DNA of 64,000 nt from Moraxellaceae bacterium. GTDB lineage: Bacteria; Pseudomonadota; Gammaproteobacteria; Pseudomonadales; Moraxellaceae. Both the position numbers and the translations under genes were made by a program. Shown in pieces: positions 35,922-44,877 of this stretch; within the stretch, counting starts at the first letter, position 1; each line of letters starts with the position of its first letter. The DNA is taken from assembly GCA_020697295.1 (NCBI GenBank), contig JAJFBF010000008.1:17787-81786 (forward strand), read 5' to 3'. The notes under the pieces were generated by a model. That model had not been told where the DNA came from, made no database searches, and saw only the letters and a list, made by a program, of their open reading frames with translations.

Positions 35922-38006
35922 ATGATGGAACGACAAAAAGGATGCGTACTGGGGCTGCTGTCCCTGCTGGCGGCCCCCCTGGAAACGGCCCGTGCCGCTA
36001 CCGCGGAGCCGCTTGTGCTGGCGGCCAACACCGACCTGCTGACCCTGCCGCTGGAGGATCTCGGTCGCCTCCGCGTGGATGTCGCCACCGGCACTCCCAC
36101 CCCGCTCGCAGCCACGCCCGCCGCCACCAGCCTGCGCCAGGACACAGACGTACGCGCCCTCGGCAGCCGCACCGTGGATGAAGCCCTGGCCGGCATTCCC
36201 GGCCTGCACGTCTCTTCCTACAGCGGCCCGCAGGGCACCACCCGCTATTACTTCCGTGGCCTCTCCGCCGGCCTCAACACGCAAGCGCTGATCATGGTCA
36301 ACGGCATTCCCGTCACCACCGTCGGCATCAGCAACCTGCCCCTCGAAGGCGGCCTGCCCATGGCGCAGGTGCGGCGCATCGAGGTCATCCGCGGCCCGGG
36401 CTCGGCAGTGCACGGCGTCGACGCCTTCGGCGGCGTCATCAACATCATCACCAAGGACGCCGCCGACCTGCCCGGCACCCAGGCCGGCGCCAGCTACGGC
36501 AGCTTCGACACCTTCTCCAGCCACGTCTCGCAAAGCGGCAAGCTCGCCGGCGCCGATGCGCTTCTGCAGCTGGCGTACAGCGGCACGCAAGGGGACGACT
36601 CGGGCCGCATTGATAGCGACACGCAAACTCTCTTCGATCAGCTGGGTGGCACTTCAGCTTCGCGCGCGCCGGGACCCACCCACCAGCAGCTCAAGCGCTT
36701 CGATGCCTACAGCAGTTTCAAATGGCAGGAGGTTGACGCCCATTTCTTCCTGCGCCAGATCCGCGACTATGGCGTCAGCCCCGCCGTCACCGGCGCACTC
36801 GATCCCGTGGGCCTGCTGTCCTGGCAGCGCGCCGGCGGCGATGTCAGCTGGCACCGCGAGAATCCGGGCGGCTGGAGCCTGCAGGCGCAACTCACCGCCT
36901 GGCATCTGGACATCGATACGCAGGAGCCGCTGCGGCTGTATCCCGCCGGCGCCTTCAACAGCTTTCCGGACGGCCTGCAGGACAAGCTCGAGATCAACGA
37001 GAATACGGCGCGCGCCACCGTCACCGCGATTTTCGAAGGCTGGAAAGGGCATCGCCTGCGCCTGGGCGCCGGCTGGGGCGTGAACGACCTGGTGAAGGTG
37101 CGGCAGTGGACCAACTACCTCGTCACCGGCCCCGGCACCTATGCGCTGCGCCCGGGCGGCCTAACCGAGGTCAGCGATACGCCGGCCTCAGGATTGCCGG
37201 AGGAAGACCGCAAGGTCACCTTCGCCGTCCTGCAGGACGAGTGGCAGCTACTGCCGCGCTGGCACCTGACCGCCGGCCTGCGCCACGACCGCTTCGACGA
37301 CTTTGACGAAGTCACGACGCCGCGCCTGACGCTGGCCTGGCAAGCGCGGCCCGACCTCACCGCCAAGCTGATCCATGGCGAAGCCTTTCGCGCGCCATCG
37401 GTGACCGATGTCGCGTTTGGCAACGGCAACATTGGCGCCGAACGCTTGCGCAGCACCGAGCTCGGGCTGTCCTGGCTGCCGGACGCGCACTGGAACGGCG
37501 ACCTCAATCTCTACCGCTTCGTCATGCGCGATCTCATCACCCTGGTGCCGGGCCCCACGCTGCAAGTGCAGAACAGCGGCCGCGGGCGAGGCCATGGAGC
37601 CGAGCTGGAAGTCGGCTATCAGGATGCAGGCTGGCGCCTGCTCGGCAATGTGTCGGTGCAGCGAACGCACGACGAAAGCAGCGGCGATGATCTCGGCCTC
37701 GCCCCGGATTACCTCGCCTATCTGAGGCTCAGCCGCGACCTGGCGCCGGGCTGGCAACTCAGCAGCCAGCTCAACCACGTGGGCCAGCGCCAGCGCGCGC
37801 CCGGCGATACGCAGCCGGCCCTGGATGGCTACACCACGCTGGACCTGCACCTGCGGCACCTGGCGGCCGCCGGGCTCGAGATTTTCCTCACCGGCCGCAA
37901 CCTGCTCGATGACGACATCACCGAGCCCGGCATCATGCCGGTGCCGAGCAGCATTCCCCTGCCCGGCCTCAGCGTCAGCGTGGGCTTCAACAAGGCCTGG
38001 GACTGA
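35922..38006 (+). CDS. TonB-dependent receptor (CirA/BtuB-like)
   Basis: A 694-residue outer-membrane receptor. A signal peptide (to about residue 28, ARAA) is followed by a region resembling the STN/TonB-box zone (LTLPLEDLGRLRVDV). The plug has RTVDEALAGIPGLHV, RGLSAGLNTQALIMVNGIPV and RRIEVIRGPGSAVHGVDAFGGVINI (in parts). The barrel ends GFNKAWD, so the last residue is Asp rather than the usual Phe or Trp. Ligand unknown; no riboswitch or Fur box was found upstream. Two adjacent ATGs (35922, 35925) follow AGGACGG; the first was taken. Confidence 0.9.
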   Translation: MMERQKGCVLGLLSLLAAPLETARAATAEPLVLAANTDLLTLPLEDLGRLRVDVATGTPTPLAATPAATSLRQDTDVRALGSRTVDEALAGIPGLHVSSYSGPQGTTRYYFRGLSAGLNTQALIMVNGIPVTTVGISNLPLEGGLPMAQVRRIEVIRGPGSAVHGVDAFGGVINIITKDAADLPGTQAGASYGSFDTFSSHVSQSGKLAGADALLQLAYSGTQGDDSGRIDSDTQTLFDQLGGTSASRAPGPTHQQLKRFDAYSSFKWQEVDAHFFLRQIRDYGVSPAVTGALDPVGLLSWQRAGGDVSWHRENPGGWSLQAQLTAWHLDIDTQEPLRLYPAGAFNSFPDGLQDKLEINENTARATVTAIFEGWKGHRLRLGAGWGVNDLVKVRQWTNYLVTGPGTYALRPGGLTEVSDTPASGLPEEDRKVTFAVLQDEWQLLPRWHLTAGLRHDRFDDFDEVTTPRLTLAWQARPDLTAKLIHGEAFRAPSVTDVAFGNGNIGAERLRSTELGLSWLPDAHWNGDLNLYRFVMRDLITLVPGPTLQVQNSGRGRGHGAELEVGYQDAGWRLLGNVSVQRTHDESSGDDLGLAPDYLAYLRLSRDLAPGWQLSSQLNHVGQRQRAPGDTQPALDGYTTLDLHLRHLAAAGLEIFLTGRNLLDDDITEPGIMPVPSSIPLPGLSVSVGFNKAWD

Positions 38007-38263
38007 ACCGGACAGCCGCCGGGCATCCGTCCTGCCCACCGGGTACGCCTGCCGCAAAGCGGGTCGTGGCTCATTGACTGTCGGGGGCCGACAGGCAGGG
38101 GTGGCAGGAGCACGACCACCCTCCGGGACTGACGACCGTCTGCCCGGCGGCACGGCAGGGCCGCCACGCGTCGGCGGCAAGCGCCTCCCGCACGGCGCCA
38201 GCTAGTGTGCCGTACCTCACAAGGTGTAGCTAAATAGCCATGCGAAAGGGGGCGGGAAGGTCC

Positions 38264-39409
38264 ATGACAACAACAAAAACATGGCGGCAAAAGCTGGCGG
38301 CGGTCCTGGAATGGTCGCCGGTGGACAAGGGGCAGATCCTGCTCGTCATGCTGGTGCCCATCCTCGGCCAGTACATGCTCTGGACTCTCTATGTGCTGGA
38401 CCGCTCCGACCACACCCTGCTGGTGAACGTCGCGGCGTTGAACCGGGTGCAGCAGGTGGAGGGCGTCATGCTGGCCGGCGCCCTGCTGCTGATCGCGCTC
38501 GGCCTCCTGCTGCGCCGCCGCCATCCCGACAGCCTCTGGTTCCAGCACCTGGCGGTGCAGTACTACGCCATCGTGCTGCCCTTTCTCGGCTACGGCGTCG
38601 GCCTCAATGCCATCAGCACGGGCATCGTCCTGATCGGGGCGCCCATCTTCGGCTTTATCGTGCTGAACCGGCGCGTCGTCTGGCTGGCCACCGGCACCGC
38701 CGTCTCCCTCGTGCTCAGCATCAGCATCGCCACCGCCGAGGGCTTGCTGCCCTATGCGCCGGTCATGCAGCCGGTAACGAGCGCCACCGTGCTGAGTTTC
38801 CAGACCTACAGCGTGCTCAGCTTCGCCGCGCCGCACTTCCTTTTCATCCTCCTGCTCGCCGACCAGACCCTGCATTTCTGGCGCGAGCGCGAAAACACCA
38901 TCCGCGAAATCTCCCGCACCGACATGCTGACCGGTATCCCCAACCGCCGCAGCATCATGGAAGTGCTGGACAAGGAGGTGGCGCGCACCCGCCGTCACGG
39001 CCCGCCCCTGTGCGTGGTCATCCTCGACCTCGACCACTTCAAGAAGGTCAACGACACCTGGGGCCATCCCACCGGCGACAAGGTGCTGCGGGAAGCCGCG
39101 CGCGTGCTGCGCGAGTCCATCCGCACGTGCGACTGCATCGGCCGCTACGGCGGCGAGGAATTCATGATCGTGCTGCCGGACACCAACGCCGAAGGCGCCG
39201 CGGTCCTGCTGGAGCGCTGTCGCGCAGCGCTGGCCGCCACCATCATTCGCGCCGAAACCGGCAAGACTTTCACCATCAGCGCCAGCTTCGGCGTGGTGTG
39301 CAACGTGAAAGACATGAACATGGATGGCGAAACGCTGATCAGGCTGGCGGACGAGGCGCTCTACCGCGCCAAGGAAAACGGCCGCAATCGCGTGGAAATG
39401 GCGGCTTGA
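38264..39409 (+). CDS. Membrane-bound diguanylate cyclase (GGDEF), paralogue 2
   Basis: A 381-residue protein nearly collinear with the cyclase at 9520-10677. It has the same TWR(Q/E) start, EWSPVDKGQI signature, six-helix membrane sensor, linker and GGDEF domain. GGEEF and its I-site (RTCD five residues upstream) are intact, and the metal motif DLDHFKKVND is present. The two probably arose by duplication and may sense related signals. The start at 38264 follows GGGAAGG and aligns with paralogue 1; an in-frame ATG 24 nt earlier does not. Confidence 0.92.
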   Translation: MTTTKTWRQKLAAVLEWSPVDKGQILLVMLVPILGQYMLWTLYVLDRSDHTLLVNVAALNRVQQVEGVMLAGALLLIALGLLLRRRHPDSLWFQHLAVQYYAIVLPFLGYGVGLNAISTGIVLIGAPIFGFIVLNRRVVWLATGTAVSLVLSISIATAEGLLPYAPVMQPVTSATVLSFQTYSVLSFAAPHFLFILLLADQTLHFWRERENTIREISRTDMLTGIPNRRSIMEVLDKEVARTRRHGPPLCVVILDLDHFKKVNDTWGHPTGDKVLREAARVLRESIRTCDCIGRYGGEEFMIVLPDTNAEGAAVLLERCRAALAATIIRAETGKTFTISASFGVVCNVKDMNMDGETLIRLADEALYRAKENGRNRVEMAA

Positions 39410-39730
39410 GGAACGGCAGTCAGGGCGGATGCCATTGACGGGCGGACTATCAGGGAACGGCTGTCCGCCGCAAAAGACGTAAGCCCTTTTGGCGCTCCGT
39501 TCGTCGGGCGCAGGAGAAAATTCATCCTCCACCCTCCGACTCTCCCCCAATTCCGGGGTAGAGCCTCCCCCGCGCCTCTCCTACACTCGAAAACTTGCCG
39601 GTACCGCCCTTTCCCCTGATGGACAGGCCGCGTCCTCTTGAGACCTTGCCCCGAAAGCGACCCGGTAGCCATGGACAACCACACCGCATTTTCGCCGCTC
39701 GCGGCATTTTTACAGGAGTACCTCCCCACC
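39410..39730. other. Intergenic, 321 bp
   Basis: Upstream region of the exported protein gene. Pyrimidine-rich on the plus strand around 39520-39580. No gene, repeat or confident promoter seen. Confidence 0.5.
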
Positions 39731-40735
39731 ATGCGCAAGTCCCTCCTCGCCCTCGGTCTCTCGCTGGCCCTGCCCTTCGGCCTGGTGTCCCAGGCCCTGG
39801 CCCTGACGCCGCCCAAGATCGAAGTGAACTCCGGCTATGCCGACGACCTCCGGGATTTCGGCGGCACCATCGTCGTGCCGACGGTCTATGTGAACATGCT
39901 CGTCGAAGGCAAGACCTTCATCTCCAAGCAGGGCAGCGCCCTGTCCACCCTCGGCGGCGGCAGCGCCAACTCGGTGAAGGCCAGCGCCCGCTACAAGGTC
40001 GTGGGCATGGACAAGGCGTTCGCGCAGTCCATCGCCAAACAGGCCTATGACGACTTCGTGAAGCGCATGCGCGACGCCGGCTACACGGTGCTGACCTACG
40101 ACGATGTGAAAGACCGCGATGTCATAAAGGAAATCGAGCGCGATACTGGCATCGACGCGGAATGGGGCCTGCCGGTGATGTCGCCGATCAACACCAGCGA
40201 CAAGTACGTCATCGCCACGCCGAGCGATGCGCAGCAGTTCAAGATCGGCTTCACCGGCGCGTTCGCGCCGTTCATGAAGCGCGGCAAATCCAAACTCGAC
40301 GACGCCGTGGTCGTGATTCCGCAGTACACCATCGTGGCGCCGCAGGTCTGGGGCGCCACGGACCAAGGCTACAACCGCATTTCCGCCGCCATCAACACCG
40401 CGCCCGGCATGAACCTGAACTACGCCACCGTGTCGTGGGTGGGCAAGCCGCATGTGCGCATGGGCGGGAAGACGACCGGCGTGACGACCAAGAGCTATGT
40501 GGTGAACATCACCGAGAAGGCGGGCGAGATGGTGAAGACGGAAGAAACCACGCCGAAGGCCGCCAACGGCCTCAGCAAGGCGCTGTCCATGCTCGGGGGT
40601 GGCGGCAGCATCTCCGCCTCCTCCGCCAACTACACCTTCACGCTGGACCCGGCCGCTTATACGGAAGGCGCCATGAATGGCATCGGGGCTTTCAACGCGC
40701 AGGTGGGCGCCTACGCGGCGACCGCCAAGAAGTAA
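39731..40735 (+). CDS. Exported protein of unknown function
   Basis: A 334-residue protein with a clear signal peptide (LLALGLSLALPFGLVSQALA, mature from about residue 25). The mature part is mixed alpha/beta, with Gly/Ser-rich loops near residues 75 and 300 and no membrane helix. It looks like a soluble periplasmic or surface protein, but I do not recognise the family. GGAG lies 13 nt before the ATG. A strong intrinsic terminator follows. The last 17 codons resemble a non-coding relic at 50465-50521, so a second copy once existed in this region. Confidence 0.75.
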   Translation: MRKSLLALGLSLALPFGLVSQALALTPPKIEVNSGYADDLRDFGGTIVVPTVYVNMLVEGKTFISKQGSALSTLGGGSANSVKASARYKVVGMDKAFAQSIAKQAYDDFVKRMRDAGYTVLTYDDVKDRDVIKEIERDTGIDAEWGLPVMSPINTSDKYVIATPSDAQQFKIGFTGAFAPFMKRGKSKLDDAVVVIPQYTIVAPQVWGATDQGYNRISAAINTAPGMNLNYATVSWVGKPHVRMGGKTTGVTTKSYVVNITEKAGEMVKTEETTPKAANGLSKALSMLGGGGSISASSANYTFTLDPAAYTEGAMNGIGAFNAQVGAYAATAKK

Positions 40736-40748
40736 ACGCGCTTTGATC

Positions 40749-40780
40749 AAAAAGGCCCCGCTCCGGCGGGGCTTTTTTTT
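40749..40780 (+). terminator. Rho-independent terminator
   Basis: A 7-bp GC stem (GCCCCGC, 40755-40761, with GCGGGGC, 40766-40772) and TCCG tetraloop are followed by eight T residues (40773-40780). It lies 19 nt after the exported-protein gene. Five A residues before the stem could extend it and allow stopping of the convergent alkB transcript. Confidence 0.95.
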
Positions 40781-40806
40781 GCCGTCTGAACGCCGTCGCC
40801 CCTGAC

Positions 40807-41457
40807 TCACCCCGCCTTGCGCAGCGTGAAATTGATGCGCTGTCGGCCCAGCACTGGATGCGGGTCGTCCTTCAGCGGCAATACCCCGTGAAAGCGCAGC
40901 CGGTCCACCCCACCCCACACCACCACGTCGCCGTGGTACAGCGGAATCCGGATCGCCTTGTCCGCGCGCGCCAGGCCGCCGAACAGGAAGGTCGCGGTCA
41001 TGCCCAGTGAAACCGACACCACCGGCGCGCCAAGATCGCGCTCGTTCCGGTCCTGGTGCAGCGACATCCTGGCGCCGGGGAGGTAACGGTTGATCAGGCA
41101 GGCATCCGGCTGGAAGTCGTCGAAGCCGGCGGCCGCCGCGGCCTCGCGCGCCAGGACGGCAAACACTTCGGGCATGGCGGGCCAGGGCTGGCCGGTGTCC
41201 GGGTCCAGCGGACTGTAGCGATAGCCGCGCCTGTCCGTGGTCCAGCCGAGCGGGCCGCAATTGGTCAGGGCTACCGACATGGTGAAGCCGCCCGGCGTGA
41301 CCATGTGCCGGAACGGCGAAGCCGTCTGCAGCAGGGCCAGGGCCGGCAGCAGCGCCTCCACACGAGGCAGGGCAAAACCGCGCAGCACGACCGCCTGCGG
41401 CCCCAGGAATTCGCGCTGGCCGATACGCTCGTGCTCGAAAAGATCAGGCGTTTTCAT
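40807..41457 (-). CDS. alkB: AlkB, oxidative DNA/RNA demethylase
   Basis: A 216-residue Fe(II)/2-oxoglutarate dioxygenase that repairs N1-methyladenine and N3-methylcytosine. The iron ligands are HxD in MSLHQDRNERD and His in RLRFHGVLPL, and the 2OG-binding arginines are in RQRINFTLRKAG. Size and order match E. coli AlkB. No ada gene is adjacent. It is preceded on the same strand by a short ORF and the Fe-alcohol dehydrogenase gene. Confidence 0.94.
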   Translation of the reverse strand: MKTPDLFEHERIGQREFLGPQAVVLRGFALPRVEALLPALALLQTASPFRHMVTPGGFTMSVALTNCGPLGWTTDRRGYRYSPLDPDTGQPWPAMPEVFAVLAREAAAAAGFDDFQPDACLINRYLPGARMSLHQDRNERDLGAPVVSVSLGMTATFLFGGLARADKAIRIPLYHGDVVVWGGVDRLRFHGVLPLKDDPHPVLGRQRINFTLRKAG

Positions 41458-41518
41458 GCGGCATTTTTCTGAAGGAAGCCGGGGGCGTTGCCCGCACTGC
41501 GCAGCACACGTGACGGAC

Positions 41519-41671
41519 TCAGGTCGCGGCCTTCAGTGTCCGCTGGTTGCCGAAGTACTCGCGCATCAGGACATGCAGGCGATCGGCCTCGGGACGCGCC
41601 CAATCGCGCTGCAGCTCGCAGGCAAGACCTGCCACAGAAAATTCCGCCGCCCCGAATGGCCGCGCAATCAT
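41519..41671 (-). CDS. Possible small protein, 50 residues
   Basis: An ATG-to-TGA frame of 51 codons fills most of the 271-bp gap between alkB and the alcohol dehydrogenase, on their strand. The product begins MIARPFGAAEFSVAGLACEL and its C-terminal half is charged (QRDWARPEADRLHVLMREYF), as expected of a real helix. GGAG is about 13 nt upstream, which is long. I recognise no family; it could also be the end of a decayed gene. Confidence 0.4.
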   Translation of the reverse strand: MIARPFGAAEFSVAGLACELQRDWARPEADRLHVLMREYFGNQRTLKAAT

Positions 41672-41728
41672 TCAATGCAAGGGCTCCACGGCAGTGTCGA
41701 ACGCCACTTGCCTGGAGCCCATTCCGTT

Positions 41729-42964
41729 TCACACCAGCATCTGCCGCACCACCGCCTCGCAGGTGGCCTGGTCCATGTAGCGCGGCACCGCATAGGTGAA
41801 GTGCGCTTCCTGCAGCGCGGCTTCGGCGATGGCCGGAATGTCGGCCTCGCGCAAGTCCTTCAGCCCTTCGGGAATGCCGCAGTCCTGCTTGAGCTGGCGG
41901 ATGTGCGCGATAAATTTGTCCGCGAGCTCCGCCTCGCCCTCGCCACCGGCCGCGAGGCCGCTGACGCGCGCCAGCTCCGCCAGGCGCCCGGTGCAGGCCG
42001 GCTTGGAATACTCGAGCACATAGGGCAGGACGATGGCGTTGGCCCAGCCGTGCGGCGTGTGATAGTAGCCGCCGAAGTTATGGGCGATGCCGTGCGTATA
42101 CCCCAGGCCGGCGCGGTTCAGCGCCATGCCGGCGCGATAGGCGGCCCAGGACATCATCTGGCGCGAATCCTCATCGCTGCCATCGGCCATCACGCGCGGC
42201 AGGTGGCGCATGATCAGGCTCACCGCCTCCAGCGCATACTGGTCGCTTTCCGGCGTCGCGATGCGCGCGATATAGGCCTCGACAGCGTGCGTCAGCGCAT
42301 CCATGCCGGTGGCGGCGGTGCCGGCACGCGGCAAGCCTGTCATCAGGCGTCCGTCGAGCGCGGCCATGCGCGGCACCAGCTTGTGGTCGATGATGGGCAG
42401 CTTGCGCTTGTTCGCGGGATCGGAGATCACCGCGCCTACCGACACTTCGGAGCCGGTGCCGGCCGTGGTGGGGATGCAGTAGATCGGCAGCGGCGCATTC
42501 GCCACCTTGAAGAAGCCGGCCATCTCCAGGATGGCCTTGTCGTTGCTCGCGCAGGCCGCGACGATCTTGGCCGCATCCATCGCTGAGCCGCCGCCCACCG
42601 CGAGCACCGCCTGGCAGCCGTCGCGCCGGAGCATTGCCAGCGCTTCCTCGACCTGCTCGATGCGCGGGTCGGGCAGCACGCCGTCATAGACCGTCACCGC
42701 CACGCCCTGCGCTTCCAGCCGCGCCCGCAGCGGTTCCACGATGCCGAGCTTGACCAGCATGGCGTCCGTGACCAGCAGCAGCCGCTTGGCCCCGGTGCCG
42801 GCGAGGGCGTCGCAGAGCAGCAGCGAGGCGCCGGGGCCGGCGAAGATTTCCGGCGGCCGGATGATCAGGGCGAGGGCCTTGCCCACGTACTTGAGGCTGC
42901 CGGTCAGGCCGCGGTAGAAGCGTTCCTGGAGGGGAAAGGGGATGCTGCGGGTCAGGGTATTCAT
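41729..42964 (-). CDS. Iron-containing alcohol dehydrogenase
   Basis: A 411-residue group III (Fe-ADH) enzyme. The NAD-binding motif is AVGGGSAMDAAKIVA, with TTAGTGSEVSVGAV following. Metal ligands are provided by Asp and His of GMDALTHAVEAY and by GIAHNFGGYYHTPHGWAN. An N-terminal segment of about 35 residues precedes the first strand. Reaction: NAD(P)-dependent alcohol/aldehyde interconversion; substrate unknown. Start at the ATG giving MNTLTRSI, with a poor ribosome site. Confidence 0.92.
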   Translation of the reverse strand: MNTLTRSIPFPLQERFYRGLTGSLKYVGKALALIIRPPEIFAGPGASLLLCDALAGTGAKRLLLVTDAMLVKLGIVEPLRARLEAQGVAVTVYDGVLPDPRIEQVEEALAMLRRDGCQAVLAVGGGSAMDAAKIVAACASNDKAILEMAGFFKVANAPLPIYCIPTTAGTGSEVSVGAVISDPANKRKLPIIDHKLVPRMAALDGRLMTGLPRAGTAATGMDALTHAVEAYIARIATPESDQYALEAVSLIMRHLPRVMADGSDEDSRQMMSWAAYRAGMALNRAGLGYTHGIAHNFGGYYHTPHGWANAIVLPYVLEYSKPACTGRLAELARVSGLAAGGEGEAELADKFIAHIRQLKQDCGIPEGLKDLREADIPAIAEAALQEAHFTYAVPRYMDQATCEAVVRQMLV

Positions 42965-43517
42965 GAAGAGGCGTTCCGGCGAGACAAGGTAAACGGGGCG
43001 GGATGGAGTCCAGGACCCCCGGGGGAATAAGGCGCCCCCGGATTGTGCCGGCACCTGGCGGCCAGCGCCAAGGCCAAAGGGGACAGATTCGTGGCCGGGC
43101 GCCGCCCGCTGCGGCCCGACCGCCCGAAAGTGGCCCGGGGACGGTCAAGTCCCGGACCGCCGCCCCTGCAGTCCGGTCGCCCCGGCCGGCGACCGGACTG
43201 CAGGCAAAGTATCGAAGCAGGGCGTCACGATCCTGAAACGCGCCACCGCAGTGGTCGATGCCGTGTACAGGCTTGGTATGGATTCCTGAGCAGGACTACG
43301 CGACCGGTGATGCGGCGCCGCTCACGCCCCCTATCCTGCCTGAGGACAGTCGCCAGAAGCGGGCCACCCGGTGGAGAAGCAGCTCGCCTTCCACTTCCTC
43401 CATCGGTTGGGACGCCACGGCCGCTAGCGCCATCCGGCCGAACGCGCCCATCCAGCAGCAGTTCCTGCCGCCGCGCACCGCCCCTTCCCCCTGTCACTGA
43501 CCTGAGGAGGAAATGCC
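42965..43517. other. Intergenic, 553 bp
   Basis: Separates divergent alcohol dehydrogenase and PRC-barrel genes. Apart from the 17-bp hairpin at 43165-43204, I see no gene, repeat or convincing promoter. Open frames here are GC-driven and unlike proteins. Confidence 0.55.
43165..43204. other. Perfect 17-bp hairpin
   Basis: Arms 43165-43181 and 43188-43204 (beginning CCTGCAGTCCGG and ending CCGGACTGCAGG) pair perfectly across a 6-base loop. No T-run follows. It stands in the middle of the intergenic region, over 200 nt from either divergent gene, so neither is terminated by it. Confidence 0.85.
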
Positions 43518-44216
43518 ATGCCACATTCGCTACCGCGCCTGCGCTTCCACCCACTGCTGGCGGCCGTGCTGCTCGCCGCCAGCGCCACGCTCGCCATGGC
43601 CGAAGGGCAGGCGGACTCGCCTGTCGCCCGCAGCAATATCGCCGGCGGCGTCACCATTGTCCCGGACCGGATCATTGCCGAGGGCCTGCGTGCCTCCGCG
43701 CTGCTCGATGCCGAGGTCTACAACGGCCGCAGCCAGCAGCTCGGCCGCGTGAGCGAACTCATTGCCACGCAGCGCGAGGGCAGGCTGCGCCTTGTCTTCG
43801 TCGACACCGGTGGCTTCCTCGACATTGGCGGCAAGGAAGTGGCCGTGCCGGTCGCCCACTTCGCCGCGCTCGCGCGCCAGTTCGTGCTGCGCAACGCCAC
43901 GCGCGACAGCCTGGCGCAATATCCCGAAGTCAGTTCCGAACGCGTGACGCAGCAGGATGATGTGCGCCTGTCCCGCCTGCTCGAGGCCGGTGTGTACAAC
44001 GACGCCGGCGAGCACCTCGGTGAAGTGAACGACCTCGTGGTGTCGCGCGAGGGCGTGGTCACGGTTGTCATCCTGGATGTCGACGGCTTCCTGGGCCTGG
44101 ATGAACACCGTATTGCCGTGCCGCTGCAGCAGTTCCGCGGGCTGGACCTGCGCATGGTGCTACCGCGGGCGACCCGGGACATCCTGCGCGATCTGCCACC
44201 CTACCGCGGACGCTAG
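43518..44216 (+). CDS. Exported protein with two PRC-barrel domains
   Basis: A 232-residue protein. A signal peptide (to about residue 28, TLAMA) is followed by tandem PRC-barrel-like modules: ASALLDAEVYNGRSQQLGRVSELI and SRLLEAGVYNDAGEHLGEVNDLVV (in parts), each ending in a VxVDxxGFL strand and IAVPxxxF. PRC-barrels bind partner proteins or RNA; exported ones are of unknown use. GAGGAGG precedes the ATG. Its 3' end overlaps the convergent DUF421 gene by 4 nt. Confidence 0.88.
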   Translation: MPHSLPRLRFHPLLAAVLLAASATLAMAEGQADSPVARSNIAGGVTIVPDRIIAEGLRASALLDAEVYNGRSQQLGRVSELIATQREGRLRLVFVDTGGFLDIGGKEVAVPVAHFAALARQFVLRNATRDSLAQYPEVSSERVTQQDDVRLSRLLEAGVYNDAGEHLGEVNDLVVSREGVVTVVILDVDGFLGLDEHRIAVPLQQFRGLDLRMVLPRATRDILRDLPPYRGR

Positions 44217-44740
44217 TCCGGCACGCCGGGCACGCCCTGCAGCGCGCCGGTGGCGCCCGTGTGGGCGCGCTGCACCACGCTCAGCGCGCCGTTGGTCTCG
44301 AGAATCACCGCCTCGACGTCCTCCAGTGCCGCGTGCCCATATGCGCGCAGCGTCGCGCGGACCTCATCGTGGCTGACGCGGGCGCGGCGCATGGCCACTT
44401 CAAGGAAGGCGCCGCGATGGAGGAGCAGCACCGGCTCACCATTGACAAGGCGTTCGATACCTGCCGAACGGCTCGTCAGCCACGCCAGCCCGTACTGCAT
44501 GCCGATCAGCAGCAAGAAGGCCAGCAGTCCCTGCGCCAGTGCCACACTGCCGGTGAGGATGACGCTGGCCAGTGTGGAGCCAAGCGCAATCGTCACCACG
44601 AAGTCGAAGGAATTCATCTTGGAAAGCGTGCGCTGGCCGGACAGGCGCAGCAGCACCAGCATGGCCGGATAGGCGAGCACGGCAATGACGAAGGTGCGCG
44701 CCAGCGTGCTCCAGCCACTGAAGAGGATGTCGTTACTCAT
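44213..44740 (-). CDS. DUF421 (YetF-like) membrane protein
   Basis: A 175-residue protein. Three N-terminal helices carry the DUF421 signature RLSGQRTLSKMNSFDFVVTIALGSTLAS. A cytoplasmic domain follows, with VNGEPVLLLHRG, MRRARVSHDEVRATLR and AVILETNGALSVV. YetF-type proteins are widespread, lack a defined activity and often occur with stress genes. GCAGGAG is placed well for the ATG at 44740; longer frames run into the neighbouring gene. Confidence 0.9.
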   Translation of the reverse strand: MSNDILFSGWSTLARTFVIAVLAYPAMLVLLRLSGQRTLSKMNSFDFVVTIALGSTLASVILTGSVALAQGLLAFLLLIGMQYGLAWLTSRSAGIERLVNGEPVLLLHRGAFLEVAMRRARVSHDEVRATLRAYGHAALEDVEAVILETNGALSVVQRAHTGATGALQGVPGVPD

Positions 44741-44877
44741 GCCCGCGCTCCTGCCTGGAAACGCCGTGCGTCCCGTGTCGCAACGGCATGACGGGCGGAG
44801 CGACGGCGAAGACGCTGCTATGCTTTTTGCGGGCCCGGCGCCCGGCATGTCCGTCGCGCTCCGCCCTGGAGGTGCCC

